Source: Nitrospira sp. (GTDB lineage: Bacteria > Nitrospirota > Nitrospiria > Nitrospirales > Nitrospiraceae). Taken from it: a stretch of DNA of 64,000 nucleotides. The position numbers were made by a program, and so were the translations under genes. This document shows positions 17,017 through 24,838 of this stretch, one piece after another; positions within the stretch are counted from its first letter, which is position 1, and each line of letters opens with the position of its first letter. The notes under the pieces were generated by a model. That model was not told the origin of the DNA and searched no databases. It saw only the letters and a list, made by a program, of their open reading frames with translations. The stretch is from positions 2,630,024-2,694,023 of the forward strand of contig CP092081.1 in the NCBI GenBank assembly GCA_022226935.1, in the 5' to 3' direction.

Positions 17017-17520
17017 ATGCCGCATGGAATCCGTCGCACTCTGTATACCTTCTTTCTCGTCCTTGTCCCCCTCGTCACCCAAGCCGCCGAAATCCCTGAT
17101 ACCAGCCTGACGCCCTTAAAATTTCTTGTGGGAGAATGGAAGGGGGCGGACGCGGATGGAAAGGCCCACAAGATCGCCTTTACCCTCAGTTCGGGCGGCA
17201 CGACACTCACGGAAATTCTTACGCCTCCCGATAGCCCCCCGATGACGACCATGTACTATAGCGACGGCGATCAACTGATGTTGACGCATTATTGCTCGCT
17301 CGATAACCAGCCGCGCATGCGCGCCGCCCCGATCAAGGACGGCGAGAAAACCATCACGTTTTCCTTTGTGGATGCGACGAATCTGAAGAATCCGACCGAT
17401 GTGCACATGCATCAGCTTTCGATCGAAATCAAAGACCACGATCACTTCACCCAAACCTGGACGTTGAGCAAGGCCGGAAAGGACGTGCCGAAGGTGTTTG
17501 CCTTTGAGCGCGTGAAATAA
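17017..17520 (+). CDS. Secreted protein, DUF1579/lipocalin-like barrel
   Basis: The ATG at 17017 follows GGAGGG. A signal peptide (TLYTFFLVLVPLVTQAAE) precedes a 145-residue beta-rich domain opening LKFLVGEWKGADADGK, the pattern of DUF1579-like small barrels (LxxLxGxWxG). Further strands are TLTEILTPPDS, LMLTHYCSLDNQPRMR, KTITFSFVDATNL and HFTQTWTL. Ligand unknown. It lies 32 bases upstream of a methyltransferase gene on the same strand. Confidence 0.72.
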   Translation: MPHGIRRTLYTFFLVLVPLVTQAAEIPDTSLTPLKFLVGEWKGADADGKAHKIAFTLSSGGTTLTEILTPPDSPPMTTMYYSDGDQLMLTHYCSLDNQPRMRAAPIKDGEKTITFSFVDATNLKNPTDVHMHQLSIEIKDHDHFTQTWTLSKAGKDVPKVFAFERVK

Positions 17521-17552
17521 CCTCCCCTCATCGACACATAAGGAGCCTGCCG

Positions 17553-18410
17553 ATGCCGCCACCTACACCAGCAGCTGTGATCGAAGCCCAGCGCAACGAT
17601 TGGAATCGCGTCGCCGCCGGCTGGGACAAATGGGATCAGTTTTTCGATCGCACCATGGCATTTATCAACCACCGCCTCGTGGCTGATGCGCGCATCCGCC
17701 CGGGACTTCGGGTGTTGGACTTGGGATCCGGGACCGGATATCCGGCGCTGTTAGCCGGCGAAGTGGTGGGGACTGATGGAACGGTGGTAGGGATTGATCT
17801 CGCGGAATCCATGCTGGCCGTGGCGACGCGCAAGGCAAAGACGCGCGGCCTGCAACAGGTCAGCTTCCGAACCGGGGACGTGACGTCACTGCCGTTCGAC
17901 TCCGGCTCGATCGACTCGATCATCAGTCGATTTTGTTTGATGTTCCTACCGGAGATTCCCAAGGCCGCTGCGGAAATCGCTCGGGTGCTCAAGCCGGGAG
18001 GCTATGTCGCGGCCGCCGTCTGGTCCGCACCGCTTAACAATCCGTTCATTCGCATCCCAATCGACGTGATCAACACCATCACGCCGCTTCCGCCGCCCGA
18101 TCCCGAGGCTCCGGGGATCTTCCGTCTTGCGCGACCAGGCGACTTGGCCGGCATGTTCAAACGCGCCGGACTCACGCCGCTGAGCGATGAAGAGTTCACA
18201 GCTGAAATGACCTACGAGTCGGCAGAGGATTTTTTTCGCGGTCTGATGGATATCGCCGCACCGATCCAAAACCTGTTTGCGAAACTGACTCCGGCACAAC
18301 AACGCGAGGCGGAACGCGGAATCATCACGGCCGTCAATGACTATCGCCGGCCGGAAGGCGTATCGTTGCCGATTGCGGTACGGATCGTCAGCGCACGGAA
18401 GCCCCAATAG
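17553..18410 (+). CDS. Class I SAM-dependent methyltransferase (UbiE-like)
   Basis: The ATG at 17553 follows AAGGAG. The SAM-binding motifs are in order: VLDLGSGTGYPAL (motif I), GIDLAESMLAVA (post-I), TGDVTSLPFDSGSIDSIIS (motif II) and LKPGGYVAAAVWS (motif III). 285 residues, a normal length for UbiE/Methyltransf_11 proteins. The substrate cannot be inferred; its neighbour is an unrelated secreted protein. Confidence 0.88.
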   Translation: MPPPTPAAVIEAQRNDWNRVAAGWDKWDQFFDRTMAFINHRLVADARIRPGLRVLDLGSGTGYPALLAGEVVGTDGTVVGIDLAESMLAVATRKAKTRGLQQVSFRTGDVTSLPFDSGSIDSIISRFCLMFLPEIPKAAAEIARVLKPGGYVAAAVWSAPLNNPFIRIPIDVINTITPLPPPDPEAPGIFRLARPGDLAGMFKRAGLTPLSDEEFTAEMTYESAEDFFRGLMDIAAPIQNLFAKLTPAQQREAERGIITAVNDYRRPEGVSLPIAVRIVSARKPQ

Positions 18411-18479
18411 GACACGACCGCAGCGGAGACCCAAGCCCGGCGACGGTTGGTGTGCCGGACCCGGGTCATCTCGCTGACA

Positions 18480-18758
18480 TTAGTCTGTGGCTTTTTCCTT
18501 TAACTCCTTCATCTTCCCTTTCGCCCGCTCCCCGGCTCCCTTGATTTTGCCTTTCGCCCGTTCCATTTCGGCCTTCGTGTCATTCCCCTTCAGTTCCTCT
18601 TTCATCGCCTTCGTCTCGCCCTTCATCTCCTCGACATTCCCCTTCATTTCCCCCTTGGCCTTCTCCATCTGTGCTTTCGTCTCACTCGCGTCCGCAGAGA
18701 GAATCATTCCCGCCGACATACACACAGCAATTGCCGCGACCGCCATGAATGTACGCAT
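18480..18758 (-). CDS. Secreted Lys/Glu-rich helical repeat protein
   Basis: The ATG at 18758 has GGAGGA upstream and opens a signal peptide (FMAVAAIAVCMSAGMILSADA). The mature 70 residues are a repetitive amphipathic helix built from KxxMxKAKGEMKG-like units (QMEKAKGEMKG, EEMKGETKAMKEELKG, EMERAKGKIKG, ERAKGKMKELKEK). It resembles CsbD/YtxH-like or apolipoprotein-like stress proteins, though similarity is compositional. Probably periplasmic. Divergent from a lipoprotein gene. Confidence 0.7.
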   Translation of the reverse strand: MRTFMAVAAIAVCMSAGMILSADASETKAQMEKAKGEMKGNVEEMKGETKAMKEELKGNDTKAEMERAKGKIKGAGERAKGKMKELKEKATD

Positions 18759-18960
18759 ATCCGTCCTCCGAGTGTAGGTGAACCGCTGTGACTAATCTGC
18801 GCGTTCCTGCTCCATCTCCACACTAGAGAATCCCCTAGTTCCAGAAACGGCGTCGCTCAGCAGGCTCACCTAGGGTTACCGCCAGTTGAACCACTCCTCA
18901 TGCAGCGACACACTCGTGTCGACGACCTGGAGCCTCATGTCTTATGAAAGGAGAGTGCTC

Positions 18961-19395
18961 ATGCGACAGCTCATTCTCAGCGGCGTCTTGGGCTTCGTGC
19001 TACTCACGACCGGCGGATGCAGCTACCTGTTCTATCCTCACGCCAAGGAGTTCACCGAGAAAGCGAAGGGTGGCAATACGGTTGAGACCTTGATCAATCT
19101 GACGAATATGATGGAAGCGTCCGCCAAGGCCGGCCAACAGGGTAAAGGAAAAGACCAAGCGTTCGATGATCTGCATAATCAGCTTCATGCCTTTGACCAC
19201 ACCATTTGCTGCGTCGAGAAGAATACGCGCGATCTACCGGCCTATGACTTGGTTGTCACGCATAACAAGGAATTGTGGGCGATCTTTAAGCGGGTCTGGA
19301 AATTCAAGGATGATCAACCCCAACGCAGCCAGCATTTGGAACTGTTTGCCACGGAAGTCCGTGAAACTCGGGACTCGCTCCACGCATTGAAATGA
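18961..19395 (+). CDS. Lipoprotein of unknown function, 144 aa
   Basis: The ATG at 18961 follows GAAAGGAG. A signal peptide, MRQLILSGVLGFVLLTTGGC, ends in a lipobox-like TTGGC. The mature protein is helical (TLINLTNMMEASAKAG, AFDDLHNQLHAFDHTICCVE, HLELFATEVRETRDSLHALK). No known domain recognised. It shares a 200-base divergent intergenic region with the Lys/Glu-rich protein; CCCCTAG-like motifs at 18832-18838 and 18868-18875 lie in that region. Confidence 0.7.
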   Translation: MRQLILSGVLGFVLLTTGGCSYLFYPHAKEFTEKAKGGNTVETLINLTNMMEASAKAGQQGKGKDQAFDDLHNQLHAFDHTICCVEKNTRDLPAYDLVVTHNKELWAIFKRVWKFKDDQPQRSQHLELFATEVRETRDSLHALK

Positions 19396-19543
19396 ACGGC
19401 GGAATGTTGCACAGTGCGCCAGGGCGGAGGAGTCTGGCAAGGATTCCTCTCCGATGCAACGGTGTACGACGCTCTCGCTGGGCTGCCGACCAGCTCCCAT
19501 CTATCGACAGGTGGGCGAAGAGAGTCGAAAGAGGTTCTGGCGC

Positions 19544-19915
19544 GTGCGTGCCGACAGTTTCAAAGACTTTGTCCTGGACCAACTTGGCCCAGCTCCCCAG
19601 ATCGCCTGTAAAGCCCTGTTCGGCGGGCATGGGCTCTACCGACGCGACACCTTTTTTGGCATCATCTACAAAGGCCGGCTCTACTTGAAGACCAACGCAA
19701 TGACACAACCGGCGTACACGGTGCGGGGGATGCAGCCGTTTCGCCCAAACGGGAAACGGATCCTCAGACACTATTACGAGGTGCCGGTCGATATATTGGA
19801 AGATACCGAGCAGTTGAGGGTCTGGGCACGGCAGGCCATTGCCCCACCCAGCGCGCAACTCGCTCTCCCGTTTCACGACCATTCCCTCAGCCTGGACGTT
19901 CTCGCGCAGGTGTGA
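19544..19915 (+). CDS. TfoX N-terminal domain protein
   Basis: The sequence DSFKDFVLDQLGPAPQIACKALFGGHGLYRRDTFFGIIYKGRLYLKTN is the TfoX_N pattern. A GTG at 19544 with AGAGG upstream gives a protein that begins like other family members; the frame is open upstream to 19454, with a further GTG at 19511. Such stand-alone domains have no settled function outside competence regulation. Its TGA overlaps the ATG of the DUF488 gene (TGATG), so the two are translationally coupled. Confidence 0.82.
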   Translation: MRADSFKDFVLDQLGPAPQIACKALFGGHGLYRRDTFFGIIYKGRLYLKTNAMTQPAYTVRGMQPFRPNGKRILRHYYEVPVDILEDTEQLRVWARQAIAPPSAQLALPFHDHSLSLDVLAQV

Positions 19916-20487
19916 TGAGCCAGCCACCTGCCATTGACTCCCCGCGACTCTGGACCATCGGTCACTCAACCCGTTCAAGCGACGAGTTTCTCGCCCTCCT
20001 TCACAGCCAGGACATCCAACAGCTGATTGATATCCGCCGCTACCCTGGCTCGCGCCGATATCCTCATTTTCATTCGGCTGCGTTGGCGAAGGATCTCTCG
20101 CTGGCAGGGCTGCGGTACGAAGAACAGCCCGCGTTGGGTGGCCGGCGGACGGCACGATCCGACTCGCCCAACAGCGGCTGGAAGAACGCGAGTTTTCGAG
20201 GGTATGCCGATTACATGCAGACGGAAGCATTTGACGAGGCGCTCGGCGAACTGATGGCCCATGCCGAGAATGAACGCACAGCCATCATGTGCGCAGAAGC
20301 CGTCCCCTGGCGTTGCCATCGCGCCTTGGTCGCCGATGCTCTTGTCATACGCGGGTGGGAGGTCACGCATATCCTGGGCCCTGGCCAGATGAAGCCGCAC
20401 CAACTCACGACGTTCGCGAAAGTTCAGTCGGGTCGCCTTGTCTATCCTGCGTCACCTGATCCGAGCCCCACGCTCCGGATGTTTTAA
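19915..20487 (+). CDS. DUF488 family protein
   Basis: The protein opens LWTIGHSTRSSDEFLALL, then QQLIDIRRYPGSRRYPHF, FRGYADYMQTEAFDEAL and TAIMCAEAVPWRCHRALVADAL, which are the conserved DUF488 blocks, including the CxE...CHR motif. Family function is unknown, though the Cys/His cluster suggests metal or nucleic-acid chemistry. 190 residues. Coupled to the upstream TfoX_N gene by a 1-base overlap; a GTG 3 bases earlier is an alternative start. Confidence 0.88.
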   Translation: MSQPPAIDSPRLWTIGHSTRSSDEFLALLHSQDIQQLIDIRRYPGSRRYPHFHSAALAKDLSLAGLRYEEQPALGGRRTARSDSPNSGWKNASFRGYADYMQTEAFDEALGELMAHAENERTAIMCAEAVPWRCHRALVADALVIRGWEVTHILGPGQMKPHQLTTFAKVQSGRLVYPASPDPSPTLRMF

Positions 20488-20538
20488 GACCTCCCCCGCT
20501 CGTTGTGTTTGTCGCCAGCTTGCCGCACACTCTCGACA

Positions 20539-20910
20539 ATGTGGTATGGAATCGGTGCCGACGTCGTTCTACTGCTGCATCTAGGCTTTGTCCTCTTCGT
20601 GATCGGCGGCGGGCTCCTGTTGGTGAAGTGGCGAAGGCTGGTGTGGGGCCACCTGCCGGCGGTGGTCTGGGGCGCGCTGGTCGAATTCGCCGGGTGGATC
20701 TGCCCGCTGACGCCGCTGGAGAATCGCTTGCGAGGACTGGCGGGGGAGTCGGCGGCGGAGGCCGACTTTATCGGCCGCTATCTGCCGCCCCTGCTCTATC
20801 CACCCGCACTGACGCGCGAGATTCAAATCCTGCTGGGCATGGTCGTGCTGTTGGTGAATCTGGCCCTATACTGGTGGGTATTCTTCAGGCTTTCAGGTGA
20901 GAAGTCGTAG
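20539..20910 (+). CDS. DUF2784 membrane protein
   Basis: From the ATG at 20539 the 123-residue protein has about three to four membrane spans (LLLHLGFVLFVIGGGLLL, WGALVEFAGWICPLTPLENRL, IQILLGMVVLLVNLALYWWVFF). The conserved HLGFVLFVIGG and CPLTPLENRLR segments match DUF2784, an inner-membrane family of unknown function. It ends 12 bases from the convergent anti-sigma factor gene. Confidence 0.88.
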   Translation: MWYGIGADVVLLLHLGFVLFVIGGGLLLVKWRRLVWGHLPAVVWGALVEFAGWICPLTPLENRLRGLAGESAAEADFIGRYLPPLLYPPALTREIQILLGMVVLLVNLALYWWVFFRLSGEKS

Positions 20911-20921
20911 CGATCGATTCG

Positions 20922-21506
20922 TTATCTGATCGGCTCATTCTTCGACGAGGTCATGACCAGCGCCAGGCACCCCTCTTCGCTTGACGTGACGGGATGGACG
21001 GTGCCCGCCTCCGCGCGATGGTAATCCCCGACCTGCAGGAACTCCCCGGCGCAAAGACAACTTCCTTCCAACACATATAATTCTTCGACCTGCGGGTGAC
21101 GGTGCCCGATCAGCGTGCCACCGGGAGCCAACCTGAGTAACATGGTCGTGCGCGATCCTACAGGGTCGTGAAACAGCACTTTCATCGACAAGCCCGCTCC
21201 CAGTTCATGCCACGCCAAGCCCTTGCTCCGGACGAAGGTGAAGCCTGTGCCTTCAGCCTGCTCCTGCGGTTCCTGCGCGATTCGCGCCATGAGCCGCTCC
21301 TTGAGGGAGGCCGGCGGCGCGATGGCCGGGCCACTATAGGCAAGTTCCTGCACCACGTCCTGAAACGCCGCCACTTCTTCCCGTGTGGAGGCCGACGCCG
21401 TCTCCAACGAACGCGCGAACTGCCGCTGCGCATCATCTCCAAGCGCCTCCAGCGCGTAGAGGGCCGCGAGTTCCGCCCAGTCTTGTTCATGACGAGAATC
21501 GGTCAT
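20922..21506 (-). CDS. Anti-sigma factor with C-terminal ChrR-like cupin domain
   Basis: The N terminus (about 1-75) has ELAALYALEALGDDAQRQF, a helical anti-sigma signature as in RskA/ChrR proteins. The C terminus (about 95-185) is a cupin: GGTLIGHRHPQVEELYVLEGSC and HRAEAGTVHPV carry His and Glu ligands for a metal. No membrane span is present, so it should be cytoplasmic and sense a diffusible signal, as ChrR does with singlet oxygen or organic peroxides. The usual N-terminal HxxxCxxC zinc site of ChrR is not seen. It overlaps the upstream sigma factor gene by 4 bases. Confidence 0.85.
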   Translation of the reverse strand: MTDSRHEQDWAELAALYALEALGDDAQRQFARSLETASASTREEVAAFQDVVQELAYSGPAIAPPASLKERLMARIAQEPQEQAEGTGFTFVRSKGLAWHELGAGLSMKVLFHDPVGSRTTMLLRLAPGGTLIGHRHPQVEELYVLEGSCLCAGEFLQVGDYHRAEAGTVHPVTSSEEGCLALVMTSSKNEPIR

Positions 21507-22108
21507 GACAACAACCCTTCCCCATGGGGCGCCAGCACTTCGCGCAACTTGATCATGCCCAATCTGATCCGCGTCTTCACCGTCCCGAGCGGGAGTTGCA
21601 ATTGATCGGCGATTTCACTCTGGCTCATGCCCCAATAGTAGGCCAACGCGATCGCCTGGCGCTGCTCGGCAGAGAGCGTCGCGAGGGCATCCTGCACCAG
21701 CCGTTGCCGTTCGAGCCCCGCGCTGTATTGCTCCGGCGTGTCCTCGTGCCCCGGTAACTCGGCCGCTTGCTCCAGCGGCACGTGCCGGCCCCGCTCCAGA
21801 TAGCTGCTGCGAAATCGGTCGATGGCGCGGTGCTTCGCGAGCGTCATGAGCCAACTGCCCGGGGTGCCCCGCTCCGCGTCATAGGTCGAAATCCGCCGCC
21901 AGACCTGCGTATAGACATCCAGAGTCGTCTCTTCAGCGGCCGTAGGGTCTCCGAGTATCTTCATTGCCAGACCGAAGACCTTCGCGCTGCTGGCGTCATA
22001 GAGCTCCGCCAGCGCGGATTGATCTCCAACAGCAATACGCGCGAGAAGTCCCGCCCATTCCTGCTCGTGAATCGATGGTGCGTTGGCCACGGTCTGGGTG
22101 TCACACAT
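21503..22108 (-). CDS. ECF-family RNA polymerase sigma factor
   Basis: 201 residues with sigma-70 region 2 (LAELYDASSAKVFGLAMKILGDPTAAEETTLDVYTQVWRR and GSWLMTLAKHRAIDRFRS) and region 4 (LSAEQRQAIALAYYWGMSQSEIADQLQLPLGTVKTRIRLGMIKLRE). It resembles the SigK/RpoE-like ECF group paired with cytoplasmic or membrane anti-sigma proteins. The anti-sigma gene overlaps its stop by 4 bases (ATGA). The pair is divergent from the truncated hemoglobin gene, a plausible target. Confidence 0.93.
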   Translation of the reverse strand: MCDTQTVANAPSIHEQEWAGLLARIAVGDQSALAELYDASSAKVFGLAMKILGDPTAAEETTLDVYTQVWRRISTYDAERGTPGSWLMTLAKHRAIDRFRSSYLERGRHVPLEQAAELPGHEDTPEQYSAGLERQRLVQDALATLSAEQRQAIALAYYWGMSQSEIADQLQLPLGTVKTRIRLGMIKLREVLAPHGEGLLS

Positions 22109-22330
22109 GGGTGTCCTCGTGACGTTCTACGAGCGCACCCGTTCCTTTGGATGTCCGGTCTCTATCCCAATCAGGCGGAACTGTAGCACCGGGACCAGCC
22201 TGGCGCAACGGCACGTTTCCGCCGCGTCGTAGATCCAATTGCTCTCCGCCTTCGTAATCACAGACAGAGCAGCCGGTTGAGGACACATCAATCCGGCTCG
22301 CCACACAGATCTTAACCAGGAGGGCACATC

Positions 22331-22807
22331 ATGTCTCATCGTCTTGCATCGCTTGCCATGATTTTCGGTCTTGCGCTGACGGTTTCAGCGTGCAACAGCA
22401 TGGGCTCTCCGTCGGCTGGGACTAATGCGACGGAGAAATCCCTCTATGATCGCTTGGGCGGCAAAACCGCCATCACGGCCGTCGTCGATGATTTTGTCGG
22501 CCGCGTGGCCGCCGATACCCGCATCAACGGGAAGTTTGCGAACGCCAATATTCCGCGCTTGAAATCGATGCTGGTCGATCAGATTTGCCAAGCCTCCGGC
22601 GGCCCCTGCACCTACACCGGCCGCGACATGAAGAGCACCCACGCGGGCATGGGCGTCAGCAGCAGCGATTTCGATGCGCTCGTCGGCGACCTGGTGGCTA
22701 CCCTGAACAAGTTTAAGGTCCCGGAACGGGAAAAGAACGAGTTGCTGGGCGCGCTCGGCCCGATGAAGGGAGATATCGTCGAAAAGCCGATGGCCTCGAT
22801 GCAGTAG
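22331..22807 (+). CDS. Group 1 truncated hemoglobin with lipoprotein signal
   Basis: The ATG at 22331 follows CAGGAGG. The signal peptide (LASLAMIFGLALTVSAC) ends in a lipobox, so the protein should be attached to the envelope. The globin core starts SLYDRLGGKTAITAVVDDFVGRVAADTRINGKFANANI and carries the proximal His in GRDMKSTHAGMGVS. Truncated hemoglobins bind O2 or NO; an envelope location would suit NO or oxygen scavenging. It is divergent from the ECF sigma/anti-sigma pair and may belong to that regulon (inference). Confidence 0.9.
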   Translation: MSHRLASLAMIFGLALTVSACNSMGSPSAGTNATEKSLYDRLGGKTAITAVVDDFVGRVAADTRINGKFANANIPRLKSMLVDQICQASGGPCTYTGRDMKSTHAGMGVSSSDFDALVGDLVATLNKFKVPEREKNELLGALGPMKGDIVEKPMASMQ

Positions 22808-22832
22808 CGGCTGCGCATACACAGGACTATCG

Positions 22833-22857
22833 CGGGGCGATGCCAACGGTCGCCCCG
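22833..22857 (+). terminator. Hairpin after the truncated hemoglobin gene
   Basis: CGGGGCGA (22833-22840) pairs perfectly with TCGCCCCG (22850-22857) across a 9-base loop, beginning 26 bases after the stop codon at 22807. There is no T-run, so it may be an RNA-stabilising or Rho-dependent 3' end rather than a classic intrinsic terminator. Confidence 0.45.
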
Positions 22858-22903
22858 CCCGTACCTACAAGCGGATAGATTGAACAGGTACGCGACACCA
22901 CCA

Positions 22904-23104
22904 TCAAGCGACTGGTGCCGCGTCTGCGTTTACGGCTACCTCCGTGTCGTAAGCGGCACCGGCCCGCTGGAGATTGAGCGCAATAATGTCCTGCAAATCC
23001 GCGGCCTGTGCGAGATCCTGAGAAGAAGGAGGCGTCTTGCCGGCAATTCGTTCGACACAGCGTCGAAGCGATTCAAGTTTGGCCGCTACGAGGTCTTGGT
23101 CCAT
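22904..23104 (-). pseudogene. HepT-like (DUF86, HEPN) toxin, truncated
   Basis: The frame starts MDQDLVAAKLESLRRCVERIAGKTPPSS and reaches DLQDIIALNLQRA, matching the N-terminal half of HepT toxins. The next residues (GAAYDTEVAVNADAAPVA) only loosely follow the family and end in a stop at 66 residues, about half the usual 130-145. The catalytic RxxxxH region of the HEPN RNase is absent. It overlaps the 3' end of the MntA-like gene by 32 bases, the normal order for this toxin-antitoxin pair. The toxin is probably dead. Confidence 0.72.
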
Positions 23105-23516
23105 GCGTGCCTTCGTGCGACCAAGATTCGCCGTAATATGGCATCACGTCGGCCTCCTCATAGGCTTGCCGCCGCAGGAGTTCGGCATACTCCGCGCCGT
23201 TCCGGCAGAGCATCAAGCGACCGGTGGTGAGCACTTGCTGCAGGAGTGGGCCATGCGCTTGGTTGAGGTCGATAGGACGTCCCACAGCTGCGGCGAGTTC
23301 GTCGATCAGCTCAATGCGGGCATGAACCGTGAGTGGCATGGTGGCGCTCACGGCAAAGTCCAAGTCGCTGTCCGGACGCTCTCGTCCGGCGAGAAGAGAA
23401 CCGAACAGGATGGCCATGCTCACGGAAGGATGTCGTTCCAAGACCGAGACAATGGCGGCCCGAACCTTGGCATCCGGTTCATCCTGGCGTTGCGTTTCAG
23501 CGCCGACGGCACTCAT
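23073..23516 (-). CDS. mntA: MntA-like nucleotidyltransferase antitoxin
   Basis: The protein has the minimal nucleotidyltransferase signature ILFGSLLAGRERPDSDLDFAV (GSxxxGxxxxxSDxD) and a downstream GRPIDL supplying the third carboxylate region. These antitoxins neutralise HepT by adding AMP. The C-terminal YEEADVMPYYGESW resembles the family, with a possibly altered tail (HEGTHGPRPRSGQT). It sits directly upstream of the broken HepT gene. All visible catalytic residues are present, so the protein itself could still be active. Confidence 0.82.
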   Translation of the reverse strand: MSAVGAETQRQDEPDAKVRAAIVSVLERHPSVSMAILFGSLLAGRERPDSDLDFAVSATMPLTVHARIELIDELAAAVGRPIDLNQAHGPLLQQVLTTGRLMLCRNGAEYAELLRRQAYEEADVMPYYGESWSHEGTHGPRPRSGQT

Positions 23517-23650
23517 GGTTGTCAGGTATCACGAACCCCTCAGCATACAAGTAAAGGTCCGCCGAACGACCACTCCCGGTTGGCCGAACTGATGCAAAAT
23601 GTGTTACATAGAAATTGTTCCATATCATCCTGGGAAAACATGAGGAGGAT

Positions 23651-24838
23651 ATGCCCCCCGACGATATTACCCAAAAAGTCAGCGAACGCTATGCACGCGC
23701 CGCCTCGACGGGCGAGCAGATGTGTTGTCCGACGGGATACAACTTTGACGATCTGCGTTCGTTCATTCCGGATGCAGTCCTGAACATTTCCTACGGCTGC
23801 GGCACACCGGCAGGGTTGGACACGGTGCAGCCCGGTGAAACCGTGTTGGATATCGGGTCTGGTGGCGGAATTGATTGCTTCGAAGCGGCGCGCCGCGTCG
23901 GCCCTACCGGCCGGGTCATCGGCATCGACATGACCGATACTATGCTGGAGATCGCCCGCCACCATGCCCCCATCGTCGCGGCAAATCTCGGGTATTCCCA
24001 ACCGAACACCGAGTTTCGCAAGGGCATGGCCGATGCAATGCCGGTGGAGGATGCCAGCATTGATCTCATCATCTCGAACTGTGTCATCAACCTGGCCCCG
24101 GATAAGCGTAAGGTCTTCCGCGAAATGTACCGGGTCGTAAAACCCGGCGGACGTTTCACGATCTCCGATATCGTCTCAGACCAAGTCGTGCCGCAATACA
24201 TGGTCCACGATGCCGCCAAGTGGGGCGATTGCCTTTCCGGATCCTTGCAGGTCCAGGACTACATCGGCGGGATGGTCGATGCCGGATTTCGCGCCGTGCA
24301 CCACATCAAGTCCAGTCCCTGGCAATCGATCGACGGCGTGCATTTTCTCTCGGTCACCCTGACTGGATACAAACTCCCGGAGGCCGTCAAAAACGAGGCT
24401 CCGCTCTACGCGACTCTCTGCGGCCCGTTTTCCACCGTCACCGACGAATTGGGCCAACAGTACCGACGAGGCGTGCCACAGCCGATCGATGCACAGTCTG
24501 CACAACTCCTGCGGAGTGCGCCGTTGCGCTCGCTCTTCCTCATCGGTCCGGCCCCGATGACTCTCGATGCGGCCGATCCGCGCTGGTGCGCCATTCTTCC
24601 GGAGCAGGCACCCTGCGTCTGGCAGGGCGCGTATGCCATTCTCACCGGACCGATCATCGGCGCCGAGGACGACGATCATCATCAATACTATCGAGGGGTG
24701 CCGCTGGAAATCTGCTCCAAAACCCTTCACGTCCTGACGCAGGACGCCTACCGACCCTACTTCACGATCTACCACCGAAACTCGAACGTCGTGGAGGGGG
24801 ACGCCGTCAGTTGTTCGCCTGAGGGGAATTGCTGCTGA
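23651..24838 (+). CDS. arsM: ArsM-type arsenite methyltransferase with duplicated C-terminal domain
   Basis: Residues about 55-240 form an ArsM-like SAM methyltransferase: VLDIGSGGGIDCFEAARRVG, GIDMTDTMLEIA, ISNCVINLAPDK (Cys 144) and WGDCLSGS (Cys 194). An N-terminal CC (25-26) and a C-terminal CSPEGNCC add thiols expected to bind As(III). Residues 252-297 and 327-373 are two copies of one small domain (GPFSTVTDELGQQYRRGVP and GPIIGAEDDDHHQYYRGVP). ArsS nearby points to the arsenosugar version of ArsM. GAGGAGG lies very close to the ATG; a TTG at 23615 is the alternative start. The TGA overlaps the arsR ATG by one base. Confidence 0.85.
   Translation: MPPDDITQKVSERYARAASTGEQMCCPTGYNFDDLRSFIPDAVLNISYGCGTPAGLDTVQPGETVLDIGSGGGIDCFEAARRVGPTGRVIGIDMTDTMLEIARHHAPIVAANLGYSQPNTEFRKGMADAMPVEDASIDLIISNCVINLAPDKRKVFREMYRVVKPGGRFTISDIVSDQVVPQYMVHDAAKWGDCLSGSLQVQDYIGGMVDAGFRAVHHIKSSPWQSIDGVHFLSVTLTGYKLPEAVKNEAPLYATLCGPFSTVTDELGQQYRRGVPQPIDAQSAQLLRSAPLRSLFLIGPAPMTLDAADPRWCAILPEQAPCVWQGAYAILTGPIIGAEDDDHHQYYRGVPLEICSKTLHVLTQDAYRPYFTIYHRNSNVVEGDAVSCSPEGNCC

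Noticed and set aside
16606..17082. 158-residue reverse open frame
   Set aside because: Overlaps the DUF4396 remnant in another frame and the start of a well-supported forward gene; no coding character.
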